Part shown: one piece after another, positions 12,174-24,840 of the stretch | Layout: every line of letters begins with the position of its first letter | How positions within the stretch are numbered: position 1 is the stretch's first letter | Notes under the pieces: generated by a model | The model's database searches: none | Told to the model about the DNA's origin: nothing | What the model saw: the letters and a program-made list of their open reading frames with translations, nothing else | Made by a program: the position numbers and the translations under genes | DNA from: Athripsodes cinereus | Taxonomy: Eukaryota > Arthropoda > Insecta > Trichoptera > Leptoceridae | Direction of reading: 5' to 3' | Assembly: GCA_947579605.1 (NCBI GenBank) | Contig: OX388322.1 | Location: 8,680,001 to 8,744,000 of the forward strand | DNA: 64,000 bases

Positions 12174-15100
12174 TTCTTTTATTGGAACAGATTCTTTTCT
12201 CTTCTGAAGAGAAATTTTATGAAATGTTGATTTTAAAATTAATCTGAATCTAATTATCGGCTAGTGCAAGTCTGCATTTTAATTTATATTTACAATATTC
12301 CACAACATTATCTTATTGATTATTTACTCATACGATTCTTGTCATTTGTGGATATTGTTTTATTTATTTCTATAGATGTTGCATTTTTACGAATATCCGC
12401 ATTTTTCACTATGAAGTTGTATTTTTTAGTAGTTTTTATATATTTTTTCACAATTTACTTGTTTATTTCATTTGGGCGGATTTCCTGTCAATTTAGTATA
12501 GGTACATGCAGTTTACATTTATTGTAACTGTTTGTTTTAATTTACGTACAAATTCTCACTAATTAGTAGTAACCAGAAGTGGAGTTACGACTGGTAGAAG
12601 TAATATTATTCTACAAGTAATATTATTATGTTACCTACATGATGTGGTTCGGTGGACATGGACATAAGTGTATTTTTACTTACAACTTTTTCCATTAATT
12701 GCTCCTTTTTAGACGAAACTTGGATGGTAAATATATGTATGCAAACCAATTATGAGGATGAAGAACTAGTCTTTGTGGTTTGTTCCAACAGAATAAAACA
12801 ATTGCATCTTCTCTTTTGATATTTTTATGCTTTTTTACATATTTTCGCGATTCATGTCTTTAACTCGTAAGCATTATGCCCCTATTTCAATGCTTTCTGC
12901 TGTGTTATTGGATATTAAGAGTTTCTGTATTGCCTGATCGTTTTAGAATATTAATCTTTTTCAAATGTTTATTATTAAGGAATTTCTCCATTTGCCTGTG
13001 AGAAAGATTTATTCAACTCTCTTTTTGACGCGCTGTTCCTTTTGGCACTTTTTTTTCGTTAAATTATTGAAATCCCAATAGTTTGTGTTAGTTGAGATAT
13101 TAATGTTTTATTCTTTTACGATGTCCGTAATGAGTTGGAGGTTAATAATCGTTATTCTTGGAAGACCATAATGATCTTTGCGAAATCCCATGACAAATCT
13201 CTGTAAGTATGTGAGTGTAATTCGATTTCCTATTGGTGTAGTAAAATGTTTTTATTTTATATGAACATAGTTTGTTCATAATATATTACGTTTCGTGACT
13301 TTTCGATTAAATGCTGATTCGAGCATTTTTATTTCATCATTTATCGCAGACTTAAGTTTCATTGTAGTTACATTTGTAACGTTCGTTCGCATTAATATTT
13401 CGATCACGGATTTCAGGGTGGTCTAAATGTCAGATGACTTATCTGACAAGTAATTAAATCCTAGTGACGTGTTTAATTGCAAATGCCATGAAAATGGGTC
13501 ACTTTATTTATTCCTACGTTTTTCTTAAAGTCGTGAATTTGATTTTTCAGTTTTATTCTGCAATAAATTTTTGTTTTTGCTACTACAATATGATCGATCA
13601 ATACATAATTTTAAATGCCTTGATCGTAGGTAGGTACATATTTGATTTGTTCTTTTGCTATTTTCGTGTACATTGGATGGAGCGTTGTTACATTTTCCCA
13701 CGTATTGAAAATTAGACGCAGCATTTGTGTTTTAAAAAGCATTCTTTGATTTTAGACTGTCGATTAATGTGTGCGTACGACAAAAAAAGTCGTAAAATAC
13801 ACATATTATTATGTTTGTCAGGCAGCACTTAAAAAGGTTCCTAAATTGTACGCTTTATGTCAAAATCATTTTCTATGTAAGTAGGTTGGACTTTAAAGCC
13901 CATAATACTGGATACAATAGCCTAATGCGATTTGTAATAATCGGTTTAAAAATACATCAATTTTATCGTATGTGTATAGGTACATTTATGTGTATTATTG
14001 TTATTGTAATATTATTTTTGACCCCGTTTCAAAACATTAAATACTATTGTCGTTTAAGAATATTTCCATAGTACCTACCTACCTACTATCGTATCGACGC
14101 ACAATACTTCGCCTACTTGCTTTACAAGTCTTTTGCTTGAAAACCTTTGTAGCTTTTCAGTTTTTTAGGTCGCCTTTTCTCTCTAGTTCAGTAGACTATT
14201 ATGTGTTCGATTGTTCTATTGTATTGCGAAGGTGTTAACATGTTACTTACATTATTTTCTTTACGAGAAACTAATGTAATCATTATCTTATTCACGTTGT
14301 AGATGTAAAAATGAAAATGAGACAAAATATATGTTTGTTAATGTTGTTTTGTAATGTGTGGTCTTAGCTGATTTTAATGTTTCGTCACGGTCATCTTAGT
14401 ATTTTGTGGGATTTCATAAAATAATCGTGTAACTTTTCTTACGTTTGTTGATAACTTTTCGTATACAATCTATTAAGTATTAAATATATCGAATATTTTT
14501 GTTTCAAAGGAAGGATCCGTCTTAACATTTCCTCGAACTTTTTATCGTTTTTTTTGTTGTCATTTTAGTCTATTCGCTTTTATCTTTCTCTTTCTATTTA
14601 ATTATCACCTGTTTTCGCGTGATTCTGTTTGCTGGTGATATTTATTTTCTTATAATTATTTTATGCTTCAGTTCCCTGATGTTTTCCTTTTTTGATTATT
14701 GGCATATTTTTGGGTCAAACATCTCTTTACTGATTGTATTGTCTATCATCTGGGATCTAATGGAATCGCGTATAGTTTGAATCGCGTGTCTTATAAAGTT
14801 GTCTGGAATATAAGGTATTTATATGTAGTAAATAGATATGTAAAATATAGACACAATACTGCTGCAGCATTTATAGGTAGATGTGAAAGCGACTGTAGCG
14901 CATTACCATACCAGAGTATCGCGTCGCATAATATGGGATGCGCGGTTTCTAAAAATAAACAAAGTTTATGTCTTCGTTTCACAAATTTGTTACGACCCGG
15001 AAGTTTCGAAATGCATGCATAGATCTTTCGCTGATAATACTTGCGTCTGTCTTCCAACATCACTACCTACTGACTTTATTTTTATAAGACTAATAAAAAA

Positions 15101-17333
15101 ACATCTACTTTCTTATGATATTTGATATCAAAAATGTATTTCTACAAAAATTAAATGCTGAAGAGATCCATCATTAGCATCCTTTTATTTTTCCACAGAG
15201 ACAAAGTTTCATTGCATTGTTCAAAAAAATAACGTACTTTTTCGTCGGTAAAGAATTTTTTTTATTAGTTCAAGATTATAAAAGCTGAATTTCTTTTATG
15301 TAGATGAAATTTAAGATGTTGCATAGCTTAGTACTACTGACAACACAAATGGATAATAATTGCTCTTGAAGATTGTTGGATTGTATGGTCATTTGAATAC
15401 TCAATAATCCATTTAATTCAGACAATAGTAGGTACTTAGTTTAGGGGTTTTGTGATTAAAATTATGTATGCTAATTACCATGTGAATACATACTCATAAG
15501 ATTCATAAGCATATTGGATTAATGATAAGCAAACTTGAAGATTATAATATTGCATTACACGAGTCACGGCACTTATACGAGTCACAGCTTATAAATTACA
15601 ATTATATTCTCGTTTATACATTGTTATTTTATTCATATTGATCACAGTACTATGTATTTAAACAAAACAAAACATCATTATTATTGTACAGGAACGTGAC
15701 TTTGTGTCGATTTACCTTCCTATACCTTCATGGTACTTGGTATTATTCATCTGGCTTATCTTAGGTTTGCATTAGCATATTATTATACTTAGTATCGTTA
15801 TACAGTATTTGGCATTGTATGAGATTTCACGTATCGTTTCGTATGAAATCGAAAGTGATCCTATGGTTCGTATTGCGATAGCGAGTGTAGGTAAGATTTG
15901 TCATTAGAGCTCTTCTTCGTCTCGCTGGGTGAAATATTCGTCTAGTTTCTCTTTGCATAGTTTATTATGAAATACCTATATATGATTATACCACATAGTT
16001 GCAAGCTGTTGAACGTGGTTGATATTGAATCAGGATGTGTTCCCTTTCCTTTCTCTAACATGCATGCTCCTGATATCAGGTAAGTACCCATCGGAGTAGT
16101 TTTGTCAAGATTGGAAGAATTACATTTTTGAAATTCTCAGATTGATTTGATTAAGAATCTGGGTCAATTATAAAATTGTGAATGTAGGCTCTCTCGGTGT
16201 TCATAAACAGTGTAAAATTATATATTTACCTACCTACTTCATATAGGAATACGTTAGATTACTGTAATACTACAGTTCTTCAAAATATCGCGTTGATTAA
16301 ATTTGATGGATAATGTCTTTCGGTATCTTTACGACTAACCTTATAGCAGAGATTGGCGGGTCGATCTTACCGATCTCATCTCCCAAAATTAATTAATTGA
16401 ATTACTGCCATGAGAATTCTATGTTTATCGCATCTATTTTATTTAAATCATTTTCAATTTAGTACCAACACCTAAAACATTTATAGTTGATTCGATCGTC
16501 AATTTTATTGGTTTTTGTATGGTAGTGTTTCGTTGATCCTATCACACTACCAGATCAGCCCCTATCATAATACGAATAGCACATTTTTATACAATATCTT
16601 GACATTGTCAATCAATTATGTATTGTGAAACAATATCGATTCTCCCTCATCTAGTTAAATACCTATATCCTGTACAGGAATATTATGAATTGTATCGAGC
16701 GATTGCTAGAAAATATCATTGTAATTTCGTTAGGTACGTTAAACTTCAATTTCAGCTTTTGTGTACCCTTGATAATAATTTAAAAAAAAATGAGAATAGA
16801 TACGTGATCAGACGTAGGTATAACAAAGTAAGAATTGACATACGTATAACTTGAATTTTTCGTTAATTCTAGCACCACCGAAGTTAGTAAAGAATAATGT
16901 TTGTTTATTTCTATCATGTGTTTGTAGATAGGCATCACCTAATTTAGGTGTAGTTCTAGTATGTAGTTCCACCATTGAAAGCATAAATAAATCCTGTACC
17001 TTACATTTAGTGCCTATGGTGCATGTCGTGTATATTTTTATGGTTCACAGAAACGTCGGCACGTTGTACCCAAGTTTGAGTCATTAGGTAGGTAGATATT
17101 CCGTTTCATCATCATAATATCGCAATATCCAACATCAATGTTCTCTTCGTCTCGCCGCCCGTCTGCGGCCAACAATGGACTTCTTTTTCTTTTCTTCGAG
17201 GTCTCGGGTTCACTTGCAGTATGTAATTCGAAGCGACCGGTTTTTATTTTGCACAAAAGTCACTCGACACGTTCAAGACTCCATAGTAAATAATACTGTG
17301 TATTATATTCGACATAACATTAATTTTACTTAT

Positions 17334-17364
17334 CGTCGGCTTAACATGTAAATTTGCTAACTCC
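17334..17364 (+). repeat. Left terminal inverted repeat of the Sola-like element
   Basis: 31 bases exactly complementary to 20831-20861. The inner part (TTTGCTAACTCC) recurs as diverged subterminal copies near 17487, 17521, 17733 (inverted) and 17789 (inverted). Confidence 0.92.
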
Positions 17365-17948
17365 ACTTTTTGCCGAAAATGATCTAATGATGGCGTTTAT
17401 TTCCCTTAATATCAATACGTCATTTGCGTTAGTTTGACATCTCCAGCGTATTAAAATTTTGGTAAAAATGAGTCTCAAGAAAATTTGATAACTCCACTTT
17501 GAATGAAAGCGTTAAGATAATTTTGACAACTCCGCCATTTTGTTTGTGTACGTATGAGAGTTCGGACGCATCCTTGGTGCTGCTGGTATAATTAGTTTAT
17601 AACAGTATTTTTTCAAGTTGTGTTGTAGAAGGAGTAGATTATTTAAGTTAATGTGAGTATTAACTTGACTTATTGCTTATTTTAAATGATTTATTCTACT
17701 GTAATATTGTAAAATATGTATGTATAAACATCTTATGGAGTTAGCAATTTTTCTGAATGCACATTATACTGTTGCAGGATGACATAACAGGAGTTATCAA
17801 TTATTCGTTGTTAAATAATATTACTGTTGGTTAACTTCATTTAAGCAATTTATGAAACACTGAATTTGCTGTGAATAAAATTATATTAAAAATGAATTAT
17901 TTTTAATGTACCTACTGTAATTAAAACACCTAACATTTTGTTTCATAG

Positions 17949-20184
17949 ATGAATAGTAGAGGCAAAGCAATGGCTGCATTGGCATTAGAAAAGAAGAAAA
18001 ATGTTAATATTGATCTTTCAAACAATTTACGAGAAAACCCAGAAATGATTTTGGATTTACCAATTGTATTTGTTGAAGAGGATGCCACTGAGATGGTAAA
18101 TGTACAATCGGAGAACATTCCAACGCAGGATTTACAAGATATTCAATCTGATAACGTTCTGAACAATATAGATATAAGTGATGATGATTGTGATAACAGG
18201 GTTGTCACGTCTTTAGTTCCTTATTCTGAACATTCTGATTCTGGTTCCGATGATACGTGTAATAATAATATACAGCTGAAGAAAACAAGAAGGAAGAGGT
18301 GTCACATGGATAAGTCTTTATGGCAATCTGCCAAAAATCAACGGGAAAGGGAAAAAGGAAAGCAATACCTTGGGAGGAAAAAAGACAGTAGTGATGGGTT
18401 ATGGAAATATGATTTATTGAAAAAAAGTAAAACAGTAAAGCAAAGATGTAAATGTAGTAATTCAAAAAAAAGTATTTTTAAATGTTTTTCTCTGTCAGAT
18501 GAAGATCGAGTTAATATTTTCAATAAATTTTGGAACCTGAATTGGAATGAAAAAAAAATTTATGTGGATAGCTTAATTACATTTATCCCCATAAAAAGAG
18601 CGAGGGATCGAAAAGATTCAGACAATTCAAGACGAACTAATTCGGCTCTTTATTATTTAAGAAAGAATGATGTTGATATCCGTGTATGCAAAACAATGTT
18701 TCTTCATACATTAGATATAAATAGAATGACGATATATAATTGGAAAAAGGATAGTGCTATTTCACAACCTAAAAATACAAATAAGCGTCAATGTAACAAC
18801 ATTCAGAATGAGAAAAATAAAAGTATCGTAAGTTTTGTAGAATCGCTGCCAAAACTCGAATCTCATTATTGCAGAAAATCAACCACCAAACTCTATTTAT
18901 TACCAGAATGGAGGACAAAGAAAGATTTATACGATTTTTATAAATCTGAATGTTTGGAAAAAAGCGAAAAACCTTTGTCAGTCTGCTCTTTTTATAAATT
19001 TTTAGAAAAAGAAAATATATCTTTATTCCAGCCGAAAAAAGATGCGTGCGAAAAGTGCACCGCATTCAAACAAGGAAAAATACAGAAAGAAGAATTTGAA
19101 CTGCACCAAAAGAAGAAAGAAGAAGCCAGGAATGAGAAAAACAGGGATAAAGAAGAACAGGAACATATTTTTACAATGGACCTTCAAGCTGTTCTCCTGG
19201 CTCCTAAGTCTAATGTATCAACTCTGTATTACAAAACTAAATTGTGTGTGCACAACATGTGTTTCTACAATTTAAAAACAAAGGAAGGCTATTGCTACAT
19301 CTGGAATGAAAGTGAAGGTGGCTTAAATGCCGAAGAATTTTCTTCTATTTCAAGTAATTTCTTGATCAATAAGGTAATACCTAAAATTGAACGAACGGAA
19401 GGGGCCAAAATCATCCTGTACAGCGATGGATGTACTTACCAAAATAGGAACAGTACACTATCAAACGTTCTATTAAACGTTGCTCAATTGTACAACGTTA
19501 CGATTGAGCAGAAATTTTTGGAATTGGGTCACACCCAAATGGAGGTCGATTCTATGCACGCCTGTATAGAGCGTCAGCTTAAAAATAGAACAATATTTGC
19601 TCCAGCAGAGTATTATGGGATCTGCAAAGCTGCTAGACGATCGTCTCCATATGATGTGACTTATTTGAATCATACTTATTTTAAAAATTTCCACAACATA
19701 CAATATTTCAAGACAATAAGACCAGGCAAAATAAAAGGTGATCCGAAGGTAAATGTCATACAATCCGTTTTATAATAATAATACACCTTACTATTTATTC
19801 ATCATTGTCTCAATATAAATAGGGACTAGATAATGTTTTTATAAAGTTACAGTATCTATTGTGAAATTCATTTAGTCAAGAATTTTATTATAAATAATTC
19901 TATATAATAATATAATTGTATGTTTCTTTCAGGTTACTGACATACGGGCACTTTGTTATACTCCTGATGGCTCAATTTTTTACAAACTAAGATTTTTTGA
20001 ATCCTGGACAGTTTTACCCCAAAGAAGGAATAACTCCGTGAGAGCTATACCTATTGAAAATCTCGAAAGTTTGCATACATCAAGGCTGAAGATAAAGTTG
20101 AGAAAATATAATGATTTGCAGGACCTAAAAATAATAATACCGACTGATTATCACGAATATTATGATAACCTTCCCCACGAGTAG
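17949..20184 (+). CDS. Transposase of the Sola-like element (2 exons, ~683 aa)
   Basis: Exon A is 17949-19748 and exon B 19933-20184. The donor AAG|GTAAAT and acceptor TTTCAG|GTT join in phase 0; without splicing exon A ends eight codons later. The N-terminal third is acidic then basic. Cysteine pairs CKC (residues 167-169) and CEKC (367-370) suggest zinc binding. The C-terminal core shows TMDLQAVLLAPK with D411, ILYSDGCTYQNRN with D493, and LGHTQMEVDSMHACIER with D534, fitting a DDD RNase-H-like catalytic core. An E follows at 541. I recognise the family from insect proteins labelled uncharacterised. The ATG directly follows TTTCATAG, so a non-coding first exon is likely, with a possible donor at about 17651. 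No stops or frameshifts are seen, so it may be functional. Confidence 0.85.
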
Positions 20185-20266
20185 TTTCCTCTGATTTATG
20201 TCTTTACAATGTTATTTTCAATAATATTTCTATAATTCTTATGCTTATGTGTCTTTTTCAACAAAA

Positions 20267-20530
20267 TTTTTTGTTACGTAACAAAAAGGTTCCGTATTAA
20301 AACTGAATAAATGCTTGCAAATTTATATTGATTGAAATAATATTTTACTATTTTACTATCAATAATGTTTTTATAATTCATGTAGGTACATATCTTGTAA
20401 AATAATGTTTTTTGTTACGTAACAACAAAGTTCCGTATTGAAACTGAATTATATTCTCAGATTTATATTAATTGAAATAATATTTTACTATTTTATTATC
20501 AATAATGTTTTTATAATTTATTTTCATATT
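20267..20530. repeat. 141-bp tandem duplication inside the Sola-like element
   Basis: Two units, 20267-20407 and 20408 to about 20530, each start with TTTTTTGTTACGTAAC (containing the palindrome TTGTTACGTAACAA) and proceed through GTTCCGTATT.AAACTGAA and AATAATATTTTACTATTTTA. The units lie just after the transposase stop codon and have diverged at several positions. Confidence 0.85.
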
Positions 20531-20830
20531 TTTTAAATAAAGTTTTTCTTGCATTATAACGAGGTTCTTCATTCAAACTAAATGATTTATTTATTTTACA
20601 AACTTGCTAACTCCTATAACACGACTCGTCTTGAACATCATCGATCGCCGAAAATTTGCTAACTCCAAATATCGTCAATAAAAAAAATATTGCAAGAGTT
20701 ATTTTATATATATTTAGTTTAAATATCGTTCTTTCGTTTTAATTATCATTTAAAATTAAAATAATTCAATATAAGATAAAGTTGGAAAAAATGCACAGTT
20801 TTTTTATCCTCCTGTAAAATTGATCAAAAC

Positions 20831-20861
20831 GGAGTTAGCAAATTTACATGTTAAGCCGACG
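20831..20861 (-). repeat. Right terminal inverted repeat of the Sola-like element
   Basis: Perfect complement of 17334-17364. Internal subterminal words of the same type occur at about 20605 and 20652. Confidence 0.92.
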
Positions 20862-21887
20862 TTATGTTTGTTGTTGCCAACTCTTTAAAAATTGGACGGT
20901 TTTTAAATATATTGTTTGCTGTTTCGTAAATGTCATTATTATGCAAATTATCCATTAGATACTTAGTTTATTTGTCTTAATATCTCTGTCGCGTCTAATG
21001 TTTTCTTCATAGCAACCATATATAAGAAAACCATATTATTAGGTACTTGAATGTCCTGCGGACCCACATATTATTCGAAGATCATAACAATCCAGCCGTC
21101 AATCCTTTCATGTATACAGAAATAGATAATAATTATGTAGTACTGAGAGCCTAATTTAAGTTAATTATAAGACACTGGTTTTCGTTAATGAAAACCATGT
21201 CATCTACAAAAGGTGGTATAAATAATATGTACTAGATATTCTGCATGTACGAATGCAATAGGCTAACTGTGCTTCTCGTTTTCTTCTTCATACTTACATA
21301 CCTAATTATTATTAACATTGCTCGCAACTTGTGAATTCTCTTCACATTTTTAGTTGCCTCCGTTTAGCATGGTTGGAGTATTGTCACTTTTTTGTCATCT
21401 TTAATTTTATCTGCACGACTAAAACTTTTCATTATTTTACTTCATTGGTACTTTAATATTGTAATGAATGGCCACTGTTCCAATTCGGAATTCAACTTTC
21501 AATGTACGACTTGTTTCATGGGAATATTTCAGTTAATGTTTTTATTTTTATATAATAATATTGGGATAAAAGTGTACCTACTATGCAAAATAATGTTTCT
21601 AGTTCTACATAATATATGTTGATTTTCTTATTAGCGGCATTTCAATCGTATATTGATTCTATTGATCTCTCATTTAACTTCTTAATATGCGTATATTATA
21701 TTATGTTGTTTAGTCATTAAAAATACTGCGTGTCAAAAATATTTAATGTATACAATCATAAACAATTAGGACAGTACTTGAACGACCCACATACATTCAT
21801 TGCGCAATCTTACGGTCTAGTGGTCAGACCATCTTGTCATCACAGAATTTTATGTACCCCACTACCCTTACGTAGGATAGCTTACTA

Positions 21888-22205
21888 ATATGTTTTCTAT
21901 ACTCCGAAGCCGCGTGTTTTCTATACCCTGAAGCGGGGTAGGAAGAGAGAACGGAACGCCATATTGATCTATTCTCGCACACTTTTTCCTCTTATTCCAC
22001 CTTCATTCAATTTCTCATACATACACGCCGAATCCTCTTACTCAACATGCGTCTACCCATGGGCATTTGAGCCACGTGGTCAAAACTCAATAAACACTCC
22101 TCTCGCATCTGATCATTCGCCTGGTATCCTCATTCTCACAAACACACTATCTTGCAAAGTTTTACCAACCATTTTTTTCAGCTGTTGCATCTCCACAGCT
22201 TACTA
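21888..22205 (-). repeat. RTE-type LINE 3' fragment
   Basis: Minus-strand translation contains VEMQQLKKMVGKTLQDSV and later MYEKLNEGGIRGKSVRE and AFRSLFLPRF, broken by stops. It matches the RTE tail region also seen at 2630 and 54430. Confidence 0.65.
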
Positions 22206-22210
22206 ATATC

Positions 22211-22360
22211 GCATACATACATACCATCACGCCGCTTCCCTCGCGGGGTAGGCAGAAAGGATCGAGCTCCACTTCCTTCTATCCTTGCATACATCTTTCG
22301 CTTCCGTCACTGTCATACGATTCCTCATGCATGCTCTCCTGTTCAATGTGACGCTTGTAA
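22211..22360 (-). repeat. LINE 3' end fragment, family of 51.8 kb
   Basis: The segment around CATACCATCACGCCGCTTCC and GGGTAGGCAGAAAGGATCGA, continuing through CATACATCTTTCGCTTC and GCATGCTCTCCTGTTCAATG, is nearly repeated at 51780-51915. There it follows a reverse-transcriptase tail. Confidence 0.65.
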
Positions 22361-23434
22361 AATGTCTGTAGATGTCGAATGGTCTCTTTGCTTTATTAAA
22401 TTAGTAAATCCTAGTAACAACGTCGACGATTTTTCACAGATTCTTCTTCTATTGGCACCATATCAGGTTTTCGCAACGTTGGCAATAACTCTTGCAAGGG
22501 CCTCCGTGTCATACATTGGTCAAGAGTTAATCTACACGTCTCACTCATAGCTAGATTACCTTCAAATAAGAAATTTATTCATACCCTTAGAAGTTTAGGT
22601 ACAAGATTTCACATAAGTTCCACCTTAGGTAAAGGTTGATGAATGAATATTCGTGTGCTTGGTTTATAATTCATTCGATTTCGTGTCCTCTGCCGTAAAG
22701 GTAAAAAATATACATGACTTGAAAATATGAAATAGAGACTCTAATCGTGCATTTTATATTTGACTAATTTACTTGGTACGATGTACGATATGATTATTTT
22801 GTAAGTGGGAATTTGGTTGGATATCAGATACGATAGCGGGTGGATGGATTCCTTTTATTATGTCAACACTTCTCGTATTGGTACATTATGCGGGCTCAAT
22901 ATTTTCATATACCAATCTCTAAATATTATTTATAAGTAATTAATTGTAATTGAGTGGTCGTTGTGTTGATCAATAAAAATGTATTTTTTATTTATGTTCC
23001 ATTTAAGCACTGAGACAAATATAATTATAGTATATACTTATTAACATAAGAGATATACCTACTCGTATATATAACTATTTACGCAATGATATATTCTGGT
23101 GTGCTTATTTATTTATTCTTTGCTATAGGTACATTGGTTATACAACGTCTATCACTACCAAAGATATACTAGATAGGTAATTCAAAGAAAAAATCGGTCC
23201 TACAGCCGATCAAATTTTACAGCCAGTCTTAAACCAGCGTCCGTTGAGACGGTTTGTTAGACAGCGCATAACCATTATCATCTTAATGATATAGAGTGAG
23301 ACAGCATAATATTATTATTGTTATTATTAATGCGTTAAGTTGGAACACGAATATTCCGCAATAATGTACTGAATTGCAGGTCTATTAATTATGTCTATGA
23401 TCACTACGAAGTATCGTAAAATAATGAGTTATAT

Positions 23435-23510
23435 AATTCAATGGACAGAGGGCGAATTTATCGCTAGATTGTCATATCTTCCAACTAACATGGATAGTCA
23501 AAACAACCAA
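23435..23510 (-). repeat. Jockey/CR1-like LINE 3' UTR fragment
   Basis: ACAGAGGGCGAATTTATCGC then ATCTTCCAACTAAC matches the 3' UTR of the LINE at 62598-62650 in the same orientation. Confidence 0.55.
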
Positions 23511-24184
23511 TACGTTCAGAATGAGTGGCATATCTCACCACTGCTCAAAGATATTAAAATGTTTCATTCGTGATGTCTTGGGAAACGTTAAAAAGTTATC
23601 TCAAATATATTGACAGTAAAAGCGATTCGTAGACTTTATTGAATGTACCTAACCATTTTATTATTTCTATAGATCAAACGCGTTACAAGAGATGATTACT
23701 ATAATGATTACAATAATTTCATGTATTGCCGCTCTCACTTTCAATTTCTTTATTATTTTGTCTATACCCATCTATCTTATTGCCATCATTAAAATAATAA
23801 TAATATTTTGCGTGTTATTACGTGGGTACCTACCTGCTTGAATTGTCATTACTAGGTACCTACCTACTTATATTAAGCTATTTCGTATCCGACAGTAATT
23901 CGTTCCAGAGCGTAAATATAATATAATTTACAAAAAAATATAATTATAATGATAACTTAATTTTATAGCTTGTTTCTATTCATTCTATCTTTAAAGGCCA
24001 TCCACTCTCGGAGTTCCGTAAGAGAAAGGGTTCCTTACTCTTTTCACTTGTTTTGAGTGTCCTGTAAGGGCAGGCATTTATTACACAGTGAAACATCACA
24101 TTAAGATATTTAGTAGATACTTACCTATCTTCAAATAAGTATGACACCCTTTCTATTTTTTTTTCTTTTTTTAAAAAAAAGATA

Positions 24185-24345
24185 TCTGGGTTTTTGTTAT
24201 AAACCCAAATACAACCTTATACACCTTTCACAGTAAGCTACTAAAAGCCTGTGTCGTGAAAGGGGAGTTTGCCGGCACCTGGTATCGAACCACGGACCCC
24301 TTGTTTACGAGGCCGAGACTACCTCCAGGCTACCGACGAACTCGA
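24185..24345 (-). repeat. tRNA-derived SINE
   Basis: On the minus strand the head carries GGTAGCCTGGAGG and, further on, GGTTCGATACC, which resemble the A and B boxes of RNA polymerase III promoters. The body ends with a TGGGTTTATAACAAAAACCCA-type hairpin and a T/A-rich tail. The tail half recurs at 37722-37797. Confidence 0.7.
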
Positions 24346-24419
24346 TTTTGATTATAATATATCTATACTTGTGTAAAAATAGTAAACAATGTATTATAAT
24401 GTGAAATAATAGTGTAAAT

Positions 24420-24461
24420 GCGCCCTTGAGATGATTTGAATCATGAAAACGGCGCGATATA
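24420..24461 (+). repeat. GCGCC hairpin LINE/SINE tail, copy 4
   Basis: GCGCCCTTGAGATGATTTGA then ATCATGAAAACGGCGCGATA. Outer arms GCGCC and GGCGC and inner ATGATTTGAATCAT pair. An AATAATAATACAATA tail follows. Confidence 0.5.
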
Positions 24462-24599
24462 AATGATCCAATAATAATACAATATAATAATTATTCCGTA
24501 ATGAAGTTTTTTGTTTGTTTGTATTTGCTGTTTTGGAATAAATAAAAATAAATATTTTTATGGCACGGAGAGAACGAATTGTATATTCATCTGTACTAT

Positions 24600-24840
24600 A
24601 CTATATCCTCACGCCGTGTCCCAAGTGGGGTGGACAAAGAGAACGGAACCGCATACAGATCTATCCTTACATACTTCTTTCGATTCTTCTACATTCATAT
24701 AATTTATCATACATCACGCACTTCGATTTCTTTTTCATCGATTCCTTGTTCATTCGTTCAACATTTTTATACTTCATTCATCACCCAGTTAGTTCGCTAT
24801 CTACTCTTATTTGTAGGAAATGCTGTTGTGGTACTTGTGG
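24600..24840 (-). repeat. RTE-type LINE 3' terminal fragment
   Basis: The minus strand ends CGGTTCCGTTCTCTTTGTCC then CACTTGGGACACGGCGTGAG, corresponding to the end of the RTE copy at 21888. Coding is fully decayed. Confidence 0.5.

Larger units (their letters stand above)
9847..17333. other. Long AT-rich stretch without supported genes
   Basis: Open frames here are short, lysine/phenylalanine/isoleucine rich and unlike known proteins. The stretch contains two GCGCC hairpin tails (11296-11340 and 12125-12173), a fragment of the ~250-bp family near 11200, and AT-rich simple sequence. A GC-richer patch at 17145-17240 is open on the minus strand (SPLLAADGRRDEENI), but I could not tie it to a gene. 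Confidence 0.5.
17334..20861 (+). mobile_element. Intact DNA transposon, Sola-like (3,528 bp)
   Basis: Perfect 31-bp terminal inverted repeats lie at 17334-17364 and 20831-20861 (starting CGTCGGCTTAACATG). They are flanked by the 4-bp direct repeat TTAT at 17330-17333 and 20862-20865. The interior holds one two-exon gene for a DDD-type transposase, plus repeated TTGCTAACTCC-like words near both ends. Four-bp target duplications and a DDD transposase are defining traits of the Sola superfamily (known). Assigning this element to Sola is inference. Identical ends and an open transposase imply recent activity. TTAA lies inside the repeats at 17341-17344, so Kolobok or piggyBac style ends were considered, but the perfect symmetry extends seven bases beyond it. 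Confidence 0.9.

Noticed and set aside
14699..15125. Overlapping open frames up to 107 codons on both strands
   Set aside because: No recognisable motif, codon composition like the AT-rich background, and overlapping frames in several phases.
17038..17256. Minus-strand open frame with ETSKKRKRSPLLAADGRRDE
   Set aside because: GC-richer and slightly protein-like but too short, with no splice context or known homologue that I recognise.
19473..19763. Antisense frames within the Sola-like transposase
   Set aside because: Shadows of a strongly conserved sense frame with catalytic motifs.
17949..20184. Domesticated host gene rather than transposon
   Set aside because: Perfect terminal inverted repeats and a target duplication surround it, which domesticated genes normally lose.
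17334..20861. piggyBac or Kolobok assignment because TTAA occurs at both ends
   Set aside because: The terminal symmetry extends seven bases outside TTAA and a TTAT direct repeat flanks it, so TTAA is internal; the protein also lacks piggyBac motifs.
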